DNA of 64,000 bases from Kaistella sp. 97-N-M2 (GTDB lineage: Bacteria; Bacteroidota; Bacteroidia; Flavobacteriales; Weeksellaceae). The stretch covers positions 2,170,001 through 2,234,000 of the forward strand of contig NZ_CP090976.1 in NCBI RefSeq assembly GCF_021513235.1, in the 5' to 3' direction. Position 1 is the first letter of the stretch. The number at the start of each line of letters is the position of its first letter. Positions 1-9,336 of this stretch are shown here, in pieces. Made by a program: the position numbers and the translations under genes. The notes below the pieces were generated by a model, which did no database searches, was not told the DNA's origin, and worked only from the letters and a program-made list of their open reading frames with translations.

Positions 1-167
1 ACATTGAGAACGCTATTCTTGATAAAAACTGCAGGGTGGGAGATAATGTGCGTATTATTGGCGGCAAACACCTGCCCGATGGCGATTACGACAATCATTC
101 CATTAAAGATGGAATCGTGGTAGTGAAAAAGAATGCGACCATTCAGCCAGGTACAATTATTCCATAA
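1..167 (+). CDS. glgC: Glucose-1-phosphate adenylyltransferase, C-terminal end (partial)
   Basis: The reading frame is open from base 3 to the TAA at 165-167 and the 5' part lies outside the window. The translated tail has the look of the left-handed beta-helix end of ADP-glucose pyrophosphorylase: NCRVGDNVRIIGG followed by HSIKDGIVVVKKNATI and a short Pro-ending C-terminus, which is how GlgC proteins end. The enzyme makes ADP-glucose from glucose-1-phosphate and ATP for glycogen synthesis in the cytoplasm. A strong hairpin terminator begins 20 bases after the stop, so this is the last gene of its transcript. Only about 54 residues are visible; another nucleotidyltransferase with the same beta-helix tail cannot be fully excluded. 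Confidence 0.8.
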   Translation, partial: IENAILDKNCRVGDNVRIIGGKHLPDGDYDNHSIKDGIVVVKKNATIQPGTIIP

Positions 168-186
168 ATTAATCGTCAAATCCAGG

Positions 187-218
187 ACACGGCAATATTT
201 TTATCGCCGTGTTTTTTT
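187..218 (+). terminator. Rho-independent terminator after glgC
   Basis: Perfect 7-bp stem ACACGGC (187-193) with GCCGTGT (206-212), 12-nt loop, followed by a run of T to 218. Confidence 0.85.
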
Positions 219-244
219 GTGCCTGAGTTTTTGTATTTTTGCGC

Positions 245-1281
245 ATGCGTTGGTTAAAGTACGGGACGGTTATCGTCCTTTTTTTGTTGGCAGTTTATGC
301 CGCTTCGATGGCTTTCGTGGCGGAAAGTAAAAACTTTACCCTCGAGAAAGAAATAAATTATCCTGTAGAAAAAGTTTTTCCGCAATTCAATAATCTTCAA
401 AATTTTAGCAGCTGGAACGCCTTCTTTGCGGATAATGATCATTTAACTTTCGAGTACTTTACGCCTTATTCAGGGCAGGGCAGTTCAATGAGGTACCACG
501 ACAAGAAAGACGACGAAATTTTTGGTGATTTGTTTATTCGTTATGAAAATCCAAACAGAACCCTGCGGTACCAGCTTTTTGAAGGGAAAAAAGCAATCCC
601 TACGGCATCAATGTCAAATTTAGAGGAGCAAACGGCAAAACCAGAATCACATGGAATATTCAAACGCCGAAACAGCCGTTTCTGAAAAGATCACTCAATC
701 TGCTCACCGAAGATGATATTGCAGATCAAATCGACAAAAGTATGAAGAACCTGTTTGCTATTTTAGGTAACAAAGTAGATAAAGAAAAGCAGCGTGAAAG
801 TTTAAAGTTCGACAGTTTAATGGTAGAGCAGCAGGAAGGTCAACTGCTTTTGGGCGTAAGTGTAAACTCCAAAAATGCTAAAGACGCGCTCTTCAAAAAT
901 ATTGTTATCAATCATAACAAAGTTTTGAATTATGTGAAAATGGATTTAGGCAAAAAAACCGACGAATACGGCGAGCCGATTCTTATTACCGATGCCGATA
1001 ATTACAAGGATAAAGAAGTTTCTTATTATTACGGCATTCCGCTTTCCAAAAGGGTGGGCGTTTCCGATAACAATTTTAGTTTCCGCACCGTGAACGCTTC
1101 CAAAAATTACGTAATCTACTACCGCGGCTCCTATCCCGGACGAATAAAATTGATTCAGCAGCTTCTTTTAAAAGCCAAAAAAGATACCTTAAGAACAGGC
1201 GATCTGCAGCAGACTTTTTTGGAGGAACCGCGCGAAGAAAATAATACGGTAATCAAATTGTCACTGCCCGTTTTCCGATAA
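245..1281 (+). pseudogene. SRPBCC-fold (polyketide cyclase-like) membrane-anchored protein, frameshifted
   Basis: Two reading frames together make one protein of about 345 residues. The first (ATG at 245) has an N-terminal membrane segment, then the EKEINYPVEKVFPQFNNL stretch typical of SRPBCC/START-like 'polyketide cyclase' proteins of Flavobacteria. Coding potential moves to the next frame after the six-A run at 587-592. Adding one A there restores KKSNPYGINVKF and continues uninterrupted to the stop at 1279-1281, including a GyrI-like ligand-binding second half. The first frame otherwise runs on to a stop at 685. A TAnnTTTG box (TATTTTTG, 234-241) lies only 3 bases before the ATG, so the transcript may be nearly leaderless. 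The substrate is unknown. The frameshift may be real or a homopolymer sequencing error. Confidence 0.75.
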
Positions 1282-1334
1282 TTTATTTAACTATTTTTAA
1301 GGGATTTTGCGCTCAGTACCTCACTTTTTTTTGC

Positions 1335-1342
1335 TAAATTTG
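1335..1342 (+). promoter_or_regulatory. -7 promoter box for the suc operon
   Basis: TAAATTTG matches the Bacteroidetes -7 consensus TAnnTTTG and lies 35 bases before the sucA ATG. I see no clear -33 TTTG at the right distance. Confidence 0.6.
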
Positions 1343-1377
1343 TCTTTTAAATAAAATAAAGAGTTAATCTGTAAAAA

Positions 1378-4185
1378 ATGGACAAATTTTCATTCCTGAA
1401 TGCTGCACATTCGCAGTTGATAGAAGACTTATACCAGCAATATTTAAAATTTCCCGATTCACTTGAGCCTTCCTGGAAAGCATTTTTCCAGGGATTTGAT
1501 TTTGCTCTAGAGAATTATAACGACGATATTTCCACCAATTCCGCAGTTCCGGCCTCATCCAATGTCTCCACAATAACCAATCAGATCGTTTCGGACGGCC
1601 AGATTCCGGACGATATTAAAAAAGAGTTTAAAGTGCTTAACCTGATCGAAGGATACAGACAGCGCGGTCATTTATTTACGAACACAAATCCTGTACGTGA
1701 AAGACGACATTACGAACCAACGCTGGATCTGGAGAATTTTGGACTTTCTAAAGACGACTTAAATACTAAATTTAATTCGGCCACAGAAACCGGAATGCCG
1801 AACGCTGCAACCTTGCAGGAAATCATCAATCACCTCGAAAAGATTTATTGCGAATCGATTGGTACAGAATACATGCACATTAACAACGTGCAGGAGAAAA
1901 AATTCATCAGAGAATGGATTACCGTAAATGAAAATCACCCAAACCTTTCGGCGCCGCAGAAGACGGAAATTTTGGAAAAATTAAATCAGGCCGTTGCTTT
2001 CGAAAATTATCTTCATACCAAATTTGTGGGTCAGAAGCGGTTTTCTTTGGAAGGGGGCGAATCTTTAATTCCGGCATTGGATCAGTTGATTACGAGGTCT
2101 TCGCAATTAGGCGTTGACGAGGTCGTTTTAGGAATGGCTCACCGTGGACGCTTAAGCGTTTTAACCAATATTTTCGGCAAATCTTACAAGCAGATATTTT
2201 CAGAATTTGAAGGGAAAGAATTTGAAGAAGATGTTTTTTCCGGCGATGTGAAATACCATCTGGGGTCATCAAAAAAAATAAAAACCGAATCCGGTGAAGA
2301 AGTTGCCATCAATCTAACGCCGAATCCTTCGCATTTGGAGACTGTTGCCTCCTTGGTAGAGGGTATTTGTCGTGCAAAAGTTGATAATAAATACAAAGAT
2401 TACAAAAAAGTTTTGCCCATTGTTATTCACGGCGACGGCGCCATCGCAGGGCAGGGAATTGTCTACGAGATTGCCCAGATGATGACGCTGGAAGGATATA
2501 AAACGGGTGGCACCATTCATATTGTGGTGAACAACCAGGTTTCCTTTACCACCAATTATCTAGATGCAAGATCGTCGGTTTATTGTACAGATATCGCAAA
2601 AGTAACCGAATCACCTGTGATGCACGTAAATGCAGATGATGTTGAAGCTGTTGTTCACGCCATCAGATTTGCGGCAGATTTCCGCGCAGAGTTTGGTAAA
2701 GATGTCTACATCGATTTATTGGGTTACAGAAAATACGGCCATAACGAAGGTGATGAGCCCCGTTTTACACAGCCGAACTTATACCGGTTGATTTCTAAAC
2801 ACCCCAATCCGAGAGAGATCTACAAAGAGCAGCTCATTAAAGAAGGCATTCTTTCCGAAGATGTTTTAAAAACAATGGAATCTAAATTCAAAACCCTTTT
2901 GGATGAAGATTATGATGCTGCTAAAGAGATTGAAAAAAATACCATGGACGTTTTTATGTCCGATGATTGGGTCGATTTCCCGCTTAGCGTAAAAGATGCC
3001 ATGCAGGAATCCGTGAATACGGGATTTGATTTAGAAGAACTAAAGAAACTGGCAGTTAAAATGACCACTTTGCCGGCAGATAAAAAATTTATTTCCAAAA
3101 TCAAAAGGCTGTTCGATAACCGTTTGAAAATGATCGAGTCCAATTCGTTCGACTGGGCGTTGGGCGAATGGTTAGCTTATGCAACTTTGCTTACGGAAGG
3201 AAATAACGTACGGATTTCCGGTGAAGACGTCGAAAGAGGCACATTCTCTCACCGTCATGCGGTTGTGAAAACTGAAGATGCCGAAGAAGAATATATCCCT
3301 TTGCGCCACGTTTCCGATAATCGTTTTGATATTTACAACTCGCACCTTTCCGAATACGGAGTTCTTGGTTTCGACTATGGTTACGCCATGTCTTCGCCAA
3401 ATACATTAACCATTTGGGAAGCGCAGTTTGGAGATTTCGTTAATGGAGCACAGATTATCATCGACCAGTATTTGGCCGCGGCTGAAGAAAAATGGAAGAT
3501 TCAAAATGGTTTGGTGATGCTTCTTCCGCACGGTTTTGAAGGGCAGGGTGCAGAACACTCTTCTGCCAGATTGGAAAGATTTTTAGGCCTTTGTGCCAAT
3601 GAAAATATGACTGTAGCCAACGCCACAACTCCTGCAAACTATTTCCACCTTTTGAGAAGACAGTTGAAATGGAAATTTCGGAAACCTTTGATCGTTATGA
3701 CGCCGAAATCTTTACTGCGTCATCCGAAAGTCGTTTCTCCGCTGGAGGACTTCGCGAACGGTCAGTTTCAGCCTATTATCGACGATTTTACAGCAAAAGA
3801 AGATAAAATTGATAAATTGGTTTTATGTTCCGGAAAAATCTACTACGAACTGTTAGCTAAAAAAGAAGAATTGAACTGTGAAAACATTGCTTTGGTAAGA
3901 TTAGAGCAGATGTATCCGATTCAGGAAGATAAAATTCAGGAAATATTTCAGAAATATAAAAACAGAAAAGAACTGCTTTGGGTTCAGGAAGAGCCCGAAA
4001 ATATGGGCGCCTGGAATTATATTTTAAGAACCTTCCGTGAGACCGGAATTCAGGTAATTTCGCCGGTTGCAAGTGGTTCGCCTGCACCGGGAAGTCACAA
4101 AATGTTCGAAAGAAATCAGAACAGTGTTATCAACCGGGTTTTCGACAGAAACGATGCGCCGGCAAAAAGACCGGTAACAGCTTAG
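1378..4185 (+). CDS. sucA: 2-oxoglutarate dehydrogenase E1 component
   Basis: Protein of 935 residues, the usual length for thiamine-diphosphate-dependent E1o. It oxidatively decarboxylates 2-oxoglutarate and passes the succinyl group to the lipoyl arm of SucB in the TCA cycle (cytoplasm). The N-terminal FLNAAHSQLIEDLYQQY helix is the E1o peripheral-binding region. Family-typical blocks follow: GMAHRGRLSVLTN (about residues 245-260), the thiamine-diphosphate motif HGDGAIAGQG ending in NNQVSFTT (about 350-390), then DVYIDLLGYRKYGHNEGDEP and the C-terminal VQEEPENMGAW. It is first in an operon with a small secreted-protein gene 6 bases downstream and sucB after that. Start ATG at 1378 is preceded by an A-rich leader and a -7 box. 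Confidence 0.97.
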   Translation: MDKFSFLNAAHSQLIEDLYQQYLKFPDSLEPSWKAFFQGFDFALENYNDDISTNSAVPASSNVSTITNQIVSDGQIPDDIKKEFKVLNLIEGYRQRGHLFTNTNPVRERRHYEPTLDLENFGLSKDDLNTKFNSATETGMPNAATLQEIINHLEKIYCESIGTEYMHINNVQEKKFIREWITVNENHPNLSAPQKTEILEKLNQAVAFENYLHTKFVGQKRFSLEGGESLIPALDQLITRSSQLGVDEVVLGMAHRGRLSVLTNIFGKSYKQIFSEFEGKEFEEDVFSGDVKYHLGSSKKIKTESGEEVAINLTPNPSHLETVASLVEGICRAKVDNKYKDYKKVLPIVIHGDGAIAGQGIVYEIAQMMTLEGYKTGGTIHIVVNNQVSFTTNYLDARSSVYCTDIAKVTESPVMHVNADDVEAVVHAIRFAADFRAEFGKDVYIDLLGYRKYGHNEGDEPRFTQPNLYRLISKHPNPREIYKEQLIKEGILSEDVLKTMESKFKTLLDEDYDAAKEIEKNTMDVFMSDDWVDFPLSVKDAMQESVNTGFDLEELKKLAVKMTTLPADKKFISKIKRLFDNRLKMIESNSFDWALGEWLAYATLLTEGNNVRISGEDVERGTFSHRHAVVKTEDAEEEYIPLRHVSDNRFDIYNSHLSEYGVLGFDYGYAMSSPNTLTIWEAQFGDFVNGAQIIIDQYLAAAEEKWKIQNGLVMLLPHGFEGQGAEHSSARLERFLGLCANENMTVANATTPANYFHLLRRQLKWKFRKPLIVMTPKSLLRHPKVVSPLEDFANGQFQPIIDDFTAKEDKIDKLVLCSGKIYYELLAKKEELNCENIALVRLEQMYPIQEDKIQEIFQKYKNRKELLWVQEEPENMGAWNYILRTFRETGIQVISPVASGSPAPGSHKMFERNQNSVINRVFDRNDAPAKRPVTA

Positions 4186-4191
4186 CTCCAG

Positions 4192-4758
4192 ATGAAAAAA
4201 GTGCTTCTCGTCTTAAGTTGTATGCTTTGTCTTCCGTTTTTTGCGCAGGAGATGAAAACTGGGATCGAAAATCAGTTTCGGGATTATAACAATTTAATTG
4301 TTGAGAAGAAATTCGAGAAGGCTTTGGATCTTTATGCTAATGAAGATTTCTTGAAAATGTTTCCGAAAGACCAATTGGTTGATTTAATGAACCAAATGTT
4401 CAACTCGCCGGAACTGGAGTTTAAAATAGATAAGCCCGAAAATATTGTTGTTAGCGATGAGGTTGTGGAGGAGAAGGGTCAGAAATTTGTGAAAGTTACT
4501 TACCTTCAAAAGATTCAGATGAAATTCGTTGGAAGCGAATTGAAAGTAGAGGATTTACAATCTGCGCTGCAAGGAGAATTCGGATATGATAACGTAAAGC
4601 TGGACCCATCCACGGGATATTTTTATATAAGTTCCGTAAAAGAGGCCGCAGCAAGTTCATCTGATTCTAAAAATTGGAAATTTACCGTTTTGGAAAAGAA
4701 ACAGATTCCTGTTCTAAAAGCATTTATTCCGGAGCAGTTTTTAAGAGAATTAAAATAA
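4192..4758 (+). CDS. Uncharacterised secreted protein within the suc operon
   Basis: A 188-residue protein I cannot assign to a named family. It starts with a clear Sec signal peptide ([19 protein letters not shown], cleavage probably after AQ), so the mature part should be periplasmic or surface-exposed. The mature part is a small alpha+beta domain rich in Lys, Glu and Val, reminiscent of NTF2-like or DUF-type periplasmic proteins, with no catalytic motif I recognise. The Cys at residue 10 lies inside the hydrophobic core and does not make a convincing lipobox. The gene is squeezed between sucA (6 bases) and sucB (17 bases), so it is co-transcribed with two cytoplasmic TCA enzymes, an odd place for an exported protein. 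Its function is unknown. Confidence 0.85.
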   Translation: MKKVLLVLSCMLCLPFFAQEMKTGIENQFRDYNNLIVEKKFEKALDLYANEDFLKMFPKDQLVDLMNQMFNSPELEFKIDKPENIVVSDEVVEEKGQKFVKVTYLQKIQMKFVGSELKVEDLQSALQGEFGYDNVKLDPSTGYFYISSVKEAAASSSDSKNWKFTVLEKKQIPVLKAFIPEQFLRELK

Positions 4759-4775
4759 TAAACAAAATATTCACG

Positions 4776-6032
4776 ATGTCAATATTAGAAATGAAAGTTC
4801 CCTCGCCGGGAGAATCCATCACAGAAGTTGAAATCGCATCTTGGTTGGTAAAAGACGGCGATTACGTAGAAAAAGACCAGCCAATCGCTGAAGTTGATTC
4901 CGACAAAGCAACCCTTGAACTTCCTGCCGAAGAAAGCGGGATTATTACCTTAAAAGCGGAAGAAGGCGAAGTGGTAGAAGTAGGACAGGTGGTTTGCCTT
5001 ATCGATAGAGACGGTGCAAAACCTGAAGCGTCATCTGCCCCCAAAACGGAAAATGCCGAGGCGCCAAAAGCGGAAGAAAAAGTGGTAGAAAAACCGGCCA
5101 TCGTTCAGGAGGCTAAAAAAGAAGAAAAACCCGTTGCAACAAGTTATGCAACAGGCACGCCTTCGCCGGCTGCGAAAAAGATTCTGGACGAAAAAGGAAT
5201 AACAGCTTCTCAGGTTTCAGGTTCCGGCAAAGACGGCAGAATCACGAAGGAGGATGCGAATACGGCTTCGGTTCCTGCAATGGGCGGAACTTCCGAAACA
5301 AGTGGTTCCAGAGGTTCGAACACCACTAAACTCTCAGTATTGCGTCGTAAAATTGCGGCAAGATTGGTATCGGTGAAAAATGAAACGGCCATGTTGACGA
5401 CTTTTAACGAAGTTGACATGTCCGAAATCTTCCGAATCAGAAAACAATATAAAGAAGAATTTACGCAGAAACACGGCATTGGTTTAGGATTTATGTCCTT
5501 TTTTACGAAAGCCGTAACAAGAGCACTTCAAATGTATCCGGATGTGAACGCTTCTATCGACGGAGATTTCAAAACCAATTATGAGTTTTGCGATATTTCG
5601 ATCGCAGTTTCCGGACCGAAAGGTTTGATGGTTCCTGTGCTTCGCAATGCAGAAAATATGTCGTTTCGCGGGGTGGAAGCCAACATTAAATCACTTGCTG
5701 AAAAAGTAAGAGACGGAAAAATAACCGTTGATGAAATGACGGGTGGAACCTTTACCGTAACAAATGGTGGAACTTTCGGCTCCATGATGTCTACGCCAAT
5801 TATTAATCCGCCGCAGTCTGCAATATTAGGAATGCACAATATTTTACAAAGACCTATGGCGATTGATGGCCAGGTGGTTATACGTCCGATGATGTATGTG
5901 GCCTTGTCTTACGATCACCGAATCATCGATGGTAAGGAATCTGTCGGGTTTTTGGTGGCGGTGAAAGAAGCCATCGATAATCCTGTGGAACACCTTATGG
6001 GCGGTGACGAAAGGAAAGCGCTGGAGCTTTAA
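4776..6032 (+). CDS. sucB: 2-oxoglutarate dehydrogenase E2, dihydrolipoyl succinyltransferase
   Basis: Protein of 418 residues from ATG 4776 ([21 protein letters not shown]), the canonical E2o N-terminus; a longer in-frame start upstream would add unrelated residues overlapping the previous gene. Domain order: lipoyl domain (residues about 1-77) with the lipoylated Lys in DSDKATLE; an Ala/Pro/Glu/Lys-rich linker; a peripheral subunit-binding domain ([14 protein letters not shown], then [12 protein letters not shown]); and the catalytic acyltransferase domain ending in the active-site [11 protein letters not shown]. It transfers the succinyl group from the E1-loaded lipoyl arm to CoA. E3 (lpd) is not in this window. 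A terminator follows at 6065. Confidence 0.97.
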   Translation: MSILEMKVPSPGESITEVEIASWLVKDGDYVEKDQPIAEVDSDKATLELPAEESGIITLKAEEGEVVEVGQVVCLIDRDGAKPEASSAPKTENAEAPKAEEKVVEKPAIVQEAKKEEKPVATSYATGTPSPAAKKILDEKGITASQVSGSGKDGRITKEDANTASVPAMGGTSETSGSRGSNTTKLSVLRRKIAARLVSVKNETAMLTTFNEVDMSEIFRIRKQYKEEFTQKHGIGLGFMSFFTKAVTRALQMYPDVNASIDGDFKTNYEFCDISIAVSGPKGLMVPVLRNAENMSFRGVEANIKSLAEKVRDGKITVDEMTGGTFTVTNGGTFGSMMSTPIINPPQSAILGMHNILQRPMAIDGQVVIRPMMYVALSYDHRIIDGKESVGFLVAVKEAIDNPVEHLMGGDERKALEL

Positions 6033-6064
6033 AATTTTTACAGTAAAAACTTTCAGATATTTAA

Positions 6065-6092
6065 ATCCTGCCCGCAAAAGGGCGGGATTTTT
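6065..6092 (+). terminator. Terminator of the suc operon
   Basis: Nine-base-pair stem (6065-6073 with 6080-6088, one G-T wobble) with a 6-nt loop, followed by a T run. Confidence 0.8.
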
Positions 6093-6116
6093 GTATTCCT
6101 AAAAAAAAACACAAAT

Positions 6117-6503
6117 ATGTTCTCTACAACTACTTTCGACATTAAAGTCTCCGTAACTCCGGAATACGACGTTAAAAACAGTTTTCCTTCAGAGAATCGT
6201 TTTGTGTTCCGCTACAACATTACCATCGAAAACCTGAGCGAATTTCCCATCAAACTGAAAAGGCGAAAATGGCTGATTTACGATGTTGGCTTTGGTTTTA
6301 CAGAGGTCAGTGGCGATGGTGTAATAGGCTTAACTCCCGAAATTCACCCGGGCGACAACTTCAAATATTTTTCGAATGTGGTCTTACGGTCTGGCGTGGG
6401 AAATATGTCTGGAACGTATTTTTGCACCCACCTTCTCACCAATGATGAAATCGAAATTGAAATTCCAAAATTCAATTTGGTAGCGCAGGTTTTGAGTAAT
6501 TGA
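6117..6503 (+). CDS. apaG: ApaG family protein
   Basis: 128 residues, the normal ApaG size, forming a single immunoglobulin-like/FN3-type beta domain. Family signatures include VSVTPEYDV near the N-terminus, FRYNITIENLSE, the RRKWLIYD strand and the glycine-rich VIGLTPEIHPGDNFKYFS followed by GNMSGTYFC. ApaG was named from the E. coli ksgA-apaG-apaH cluster and is often described as linked to Co2+/Mg2+ efflux, but no biochemical activity can be read from the sequence. It stands alone between the suc terminator and a convergent exonuclease gene. Confidence 0.9.
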   Translation: MFSTTTFDIKVSVTPEYDVKNSFPSENRFVFRYNITIENLSEFPIKLKRRKWLIYDVGFGFTEVSGDGVIGLTPEIHPGDNFKYFSNVVLRSGVGNMSGTYFCTHLLTNDEIEIEIPKFNLVAQVLSN

Positions 6504-6518
6504 TCCTGAAAAGTCCCC

Positions 6519-7076
6519 CTAAAGAATTTTCAGATTTTTTTTCAGCACCTCACTTACTTCATCATTTCTCGTAAGCATCAACCTTTCAAACGCGAGGAGC
6601 GATATTTTGGCGCAGACTTCTGCATCGGCACCCGCTCTGTGATGCGTAAACTGAATATTGTGCTGATCGGCTAACGATTTCAAACCATATTTGGGCAAAT
6701 CTTTCCAGGATTTTTTGGCTAAAGAAATGCTGCATAAATAGTTAAGTTTCGGTTTAAAAAAACCGTAGTAATCTAGACAGCTTCTTAAAACGCCCGCGTC
6801 AAAGCCGGCGTTGTGCGCGATCATCAGATTTCCATACATCAAGTTTTCAGCTTCATGCCAGATTTCATCAAAAGTAGGAGCGTGCTGAACATCGTGTGGA
6901 TTTATACCGTGAACTTCGATGTTTCTCGGATGAAAATACGGAAAACTTGGCGGCTTGATGAGCCACGTTTGGGTTTTTACAATCACGCCGCCTTCAACCA
7001 CACAAATTCCCATCTCACATGCAGAATGCCGTTCGTGTGTAGCAGTTTCAAAATCGATAGCGCAGAAATCAATCAT
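6519..7076 (-). CDS. DnaQ-type 3'-5' exonuclease (DEDDh family)
   Basis: 185 residues comprising only the exonuclease domain. Metal-binding residues of the DEDDh class are visible: D8 and E10 in AIDFETA (ExoI), D93 in HNAGFDAGVL (ExoII), and H146 with D151 in HHRAGADAEV (ExoIII, H-x4-D). It resembles DNA polymerase III epsilon but lacks an extended C-terminal polymerase-binding tail, so a stand-alone repair or nucleotide-processing nuclease is more likely. It starts directly after a 40-codon reading frame of doubtful status. It is transcribed towards apaG and their 3' ends lie 15 bases apart. Confidence 0.9.
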   Translation of the reverse strand: MIDFCAIDFETATHERHSACEMGICVVEGGVIVKTQTWLIKPPSFPYFHPRNIEVHGINPHDVQHAPTFDEIWHEAENLMYGNLMIAHNAGFDAGVLRSCLDYYGFFKPKLNYLCSISLAKKSWKDLPKYGLKSLADQHNIQFTHHRAGADAEVCAKISLLAFERLMLTRNDEVSEVLKKNLKIL

Positions 7077-7199
7077 TTAAATTAAGAGTTTTCCGGAGTT
7101 CCAAAGAGTAGGAAGCCGGCCCGCAAAATTATAAAAAATCCAGTTAAGACAGTTGAATAAATCACTTTCTCTTTGTGCTAACGAAGTATATTCTGCCAT
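7077..7199 (-). CDS. Possible 40-residue small protein (doubtful)
   Basis: Reads ATG (7199) to TAA (7077), and the stop codon directly precedes the exonuclease ATG. The product starts MAEYTSLAQRESDLFNCLNW and has an aromatic middle. Tight coupling and a plausible start argue for translation. There is no recognised family, the leader shows no clear ribosome-binding site, and the length is within chance for this base composition. It could instead be the untranslated leader of the exonuclease mRNA. Confidence 0.2.
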   Translation of the reverse strand: MAEYTSLAQRESDLFNCLNWIFYNFAGRLPTLWNSGKLLI

Positions 7200-7225
7200 A
7201 TTATTTTTGAATTTTTGACGACACC

Positions 7226-7999
7226 TTATTTTTGGCTAAGAATCATCTGAAGCTCTTCCCGAAATTTTTGGAATTTCGCCAGGTCATCATGTTTTCCTCC
7301 CGCGATCTTGATGAATTTTTTTTCGATGTCCGGCTTTTGATTTTGGAAAAGTTCAAACAGTTTTTTGCCGGAAGTAAACGGCACAACCGAATCTTTCGTG
7401 CCGTGAAAGTGATAAAGCGGAACGTTAAGACCGACAATAGTTTCATTCGATAAAAAGTGGTATGTCATTTTTGGTGCCACCTTGTCCGTGATCTGAACGG
7501 GAAGCCAGCGGTTCACAATGTCCTGCAGATTGTAAAAAGCGGCCTCTAAAATCACGAGTTTAGGTTGGTTTTCTGCTGCCACTTTTAAGGCAAAAGCGCC
7601 GCCTAAGCTGCGTCCGTACACGACAACGTTTTCTTCGCCGTACTTTTTCTTTGCAAATTCGAAAGCGAAAAAAGCGTCGGAATAAAGAAAATCCTCATTG
7701 CGTGGACCGGAACTTTTGCCGTAACCGCGGTAGTCCATCACCAGAATATCGTACCCAAAATGGCGAAGTTCGCCCGCGATTTTTCCCCAGCGATGCAGGT
7801 TGTTGGAATTGCCGTGAAAATATAAAATTACGCCTTTCGGATTTTTAATTTGAAAATGTAAGGCATTTATTTTGCCCTCGAACGGGGTTTTCCAAAGATA
7901 TTCTTCGAAGCTGTTTTCAAAATCGAATTCGTGTTCCTGCGGAAGCGCAACGGGTAAAAACACCACTTTTTCCTGAAGATATTGAAGCAGTTTTCCCAT
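7226..7999 (-). CDS. Alpha/beta hydrolase (serine hydrolase, FrsA/BD-FAE-like)
   Basis: 257 residues with a complete alpha/beta-hydrolase triad: nucleophile S131 in GRSLGG, acid D203 in FHGTKDSVVP, base H237 in AGGKHDD. The oxyanion-region motif LYFHGNSNN is at about 59-68 and MDYRGYGKS at 88-96. No signal peptide is evident. Substrate is unknown; this subfamily includes esterases and peptidases. The gene ends a run of three minus-strand genes with a CNNM/CBS protein and a paralogous hydrolase (9337-10194), only 10 bases after the CNNM gene, so co-transcription is likely. Confidence 0.88.
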   Translation of the reverse strand: MGKLLQYLQEKVVFLPVALPQEHEFDFENSFEEYLWKTPFEGKINALHFQIKNPKGVILYFHGNSNNLHRWGKIAGELRHFGYDILVMDYRGYGKSSGPRNEDFLYSDAFFAFEFAKKKYGEENVVVYGRSLGGAFALKVAAENQPKLVILEAAFYNLQDIVNRWLPVQITDKVAPKMTYHFLSNETIVGLNVPLYHFHGTKDSVVPFTSGKKLFELFQNQKPDIEKKFIKIAGGKHDDLAKFQKFREELQMILSQK

Positions 8000-8009
8000 T
8001 GATATTCGG

Positions 8010-9287
8010 TTATAGCGCGTTTCGCGTGATCAGAATTTTATCAACGCGTTGTCGGTCCTTATCGATGATTTCGAGTTCCAGATCTTCAATTTTCACTTTG
8101 TCTCCAACTTCGGTGGAGCCTCTTTCATTCAGGAAAAATCCAACCAATGTGGTGTAATTGTCTTTGTTATCGAATTCGTACTCTAGATCAAAATATTTGA
8201 TAAATTCAACGATCGGAAACTGCGCGTCTGCCAGCCAGGAATTTTCGCTGCGCTGAACAATTCGGTAATCAAAGTTCTCATCCGTCGACGTGTCGCCCAC
8301 CAAAGCATCGAGAACATCGTGCATCGTAACCATCCCGACGGTATTTCCGTACTCGTCAATGACGATTCCGTAATGGTTTTGCTCCTTCTTAAAAATTTCG
8401 AGGACTTTGTACGCATAGAAATTTTCATTCAGATAAATGGGCTGGCGAAGATGGTTCTTCAGCTCAAAGCTTTCGGGATTTTCGATAGGGAAAAGGTCTT
8501 TCATCAAAACGATTCCGGTGATGTAGTCCAAACTGTGACCGGACGTTACGGGGTAGGCGCTGTGCTTGTTGTCGCTGATTTTTTTCAGAACAATTTCCAG
8601 ACTGTCTGTGATATTGAGATAACTCATCGCATTTCGGTGCGTTAAAAGTGTGTTGATCTTACGGTCGCCCAACTCAAAAACGCGCTCTACAATATTATGT
8701 TCGATTTGGTCTATCTGGCCTTCCTGCGCGCTTTCTCGAACAATGGATTTAATTTCTTCTTCTGTGACGATGCTGTCTGAGGTGCTTTTAATTCCTAAAA
8801 CTTTTAACAACAGATTATTGGAAGTCGTAAGCAAGAGCACGAAAGGCGAGGTCACTTTCGACAGAATATCCATGGGTTTCGCGAGCATCGTAATGATTTT
8901 TTCCGGGAACGTCATCGCAATCCTTTTCGGCAATAACTCGCCCAACAGAATCGAAAGATAGGTGATGAAAATAACAATGCCTACCGTTGCCAAAGGCTTC
9001 GAAAACGACTGAAGGAAAGCAAACTGATCCAGAAAATTTTTAAAATCGTTCGTCAGGTTCTCGCCGGAATAAACCCCAAGTAAAATCCCGATGAGCGTGA
9101 TGCCGATCTGTACGGTGGACAGAAATTTGGTAGGATTTTCGGAAAGCTCCAGAGCTTTTTTTGCGCCGGCGCTGCCTTTTTTCTTCGAGTTTTCAAGTTT
9201 AAATTTTCGGGAGGAGACGAGCGACATTTCCGACATTGCGAAAACTCCGTTCAGCAAGACGAGTAAAATAATGATGAGTAATTCCAT
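8010..9287 (-). CDS. CNNM/CBS transporter-like membrane protein (HlyC/CorC family)
   Basis: 425 residues. An N-terminal DUF21/CNNM transmembrane region (about residues 1-180) contains the NGVFAMSEMSLVSSRK motif and the GELLPKRIA motif. A CBS-domain pair follows (about 200-330, including DEYGNTVGMVTMHDVLDALVG), then the C-terminal CorC/HlyC FAD-like domain (about 345-425). Members are linked to Mg2+/Co2+ homeostasis and were once annotated as hemolysins; transport itself cannot be inferred. A second, more distant paralogue lies at 53174-54532. It is flanked by two paralogous serine hydrolases on the same strand. Confidence 0.92.
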   Translation of the reverse strand: MELLIIILLVLLNGVFAMSEMSLVSSRKFKLENSKKKGSAGAKKALELSENPTKFLSTVQIGITLIGILLGVYSGENLTNDFKNFLDQFAFLQSFSKPLATVGIVIFITYLSILLGELLPKRIAMTFPEKIITMLAKPMDILSKVTSPFVLLLTTSNNLLLKVLGIKSTSDSIVTEEEIKSIVRESAQEGQIDQIEHNIVERVFELGDRKINTLLTHRNAMSYLNITDSLEIVLKKISDNKHSAYPVTSGHSLDYITGIVLMKDLFPIENPESFELKNHLRQPIYLNENFYAYKVLEIFKKEQNHYGIVIDEYGNTVGMVTMHDVLDALVGDTSTDENFDYRIVQRSENSWLADAQFPIVEFIKYFDLEYEFDNKDNYTTLVGFFLNERGSTEVGDKVKIEDLELEIIDKDRQRVDKILITRNAL

Positions 9288-9336
9288 TAAAAGTTTTAAT
9301 TAAGACAAAGATAATTTTTTTGATTTTACCAAAAGA

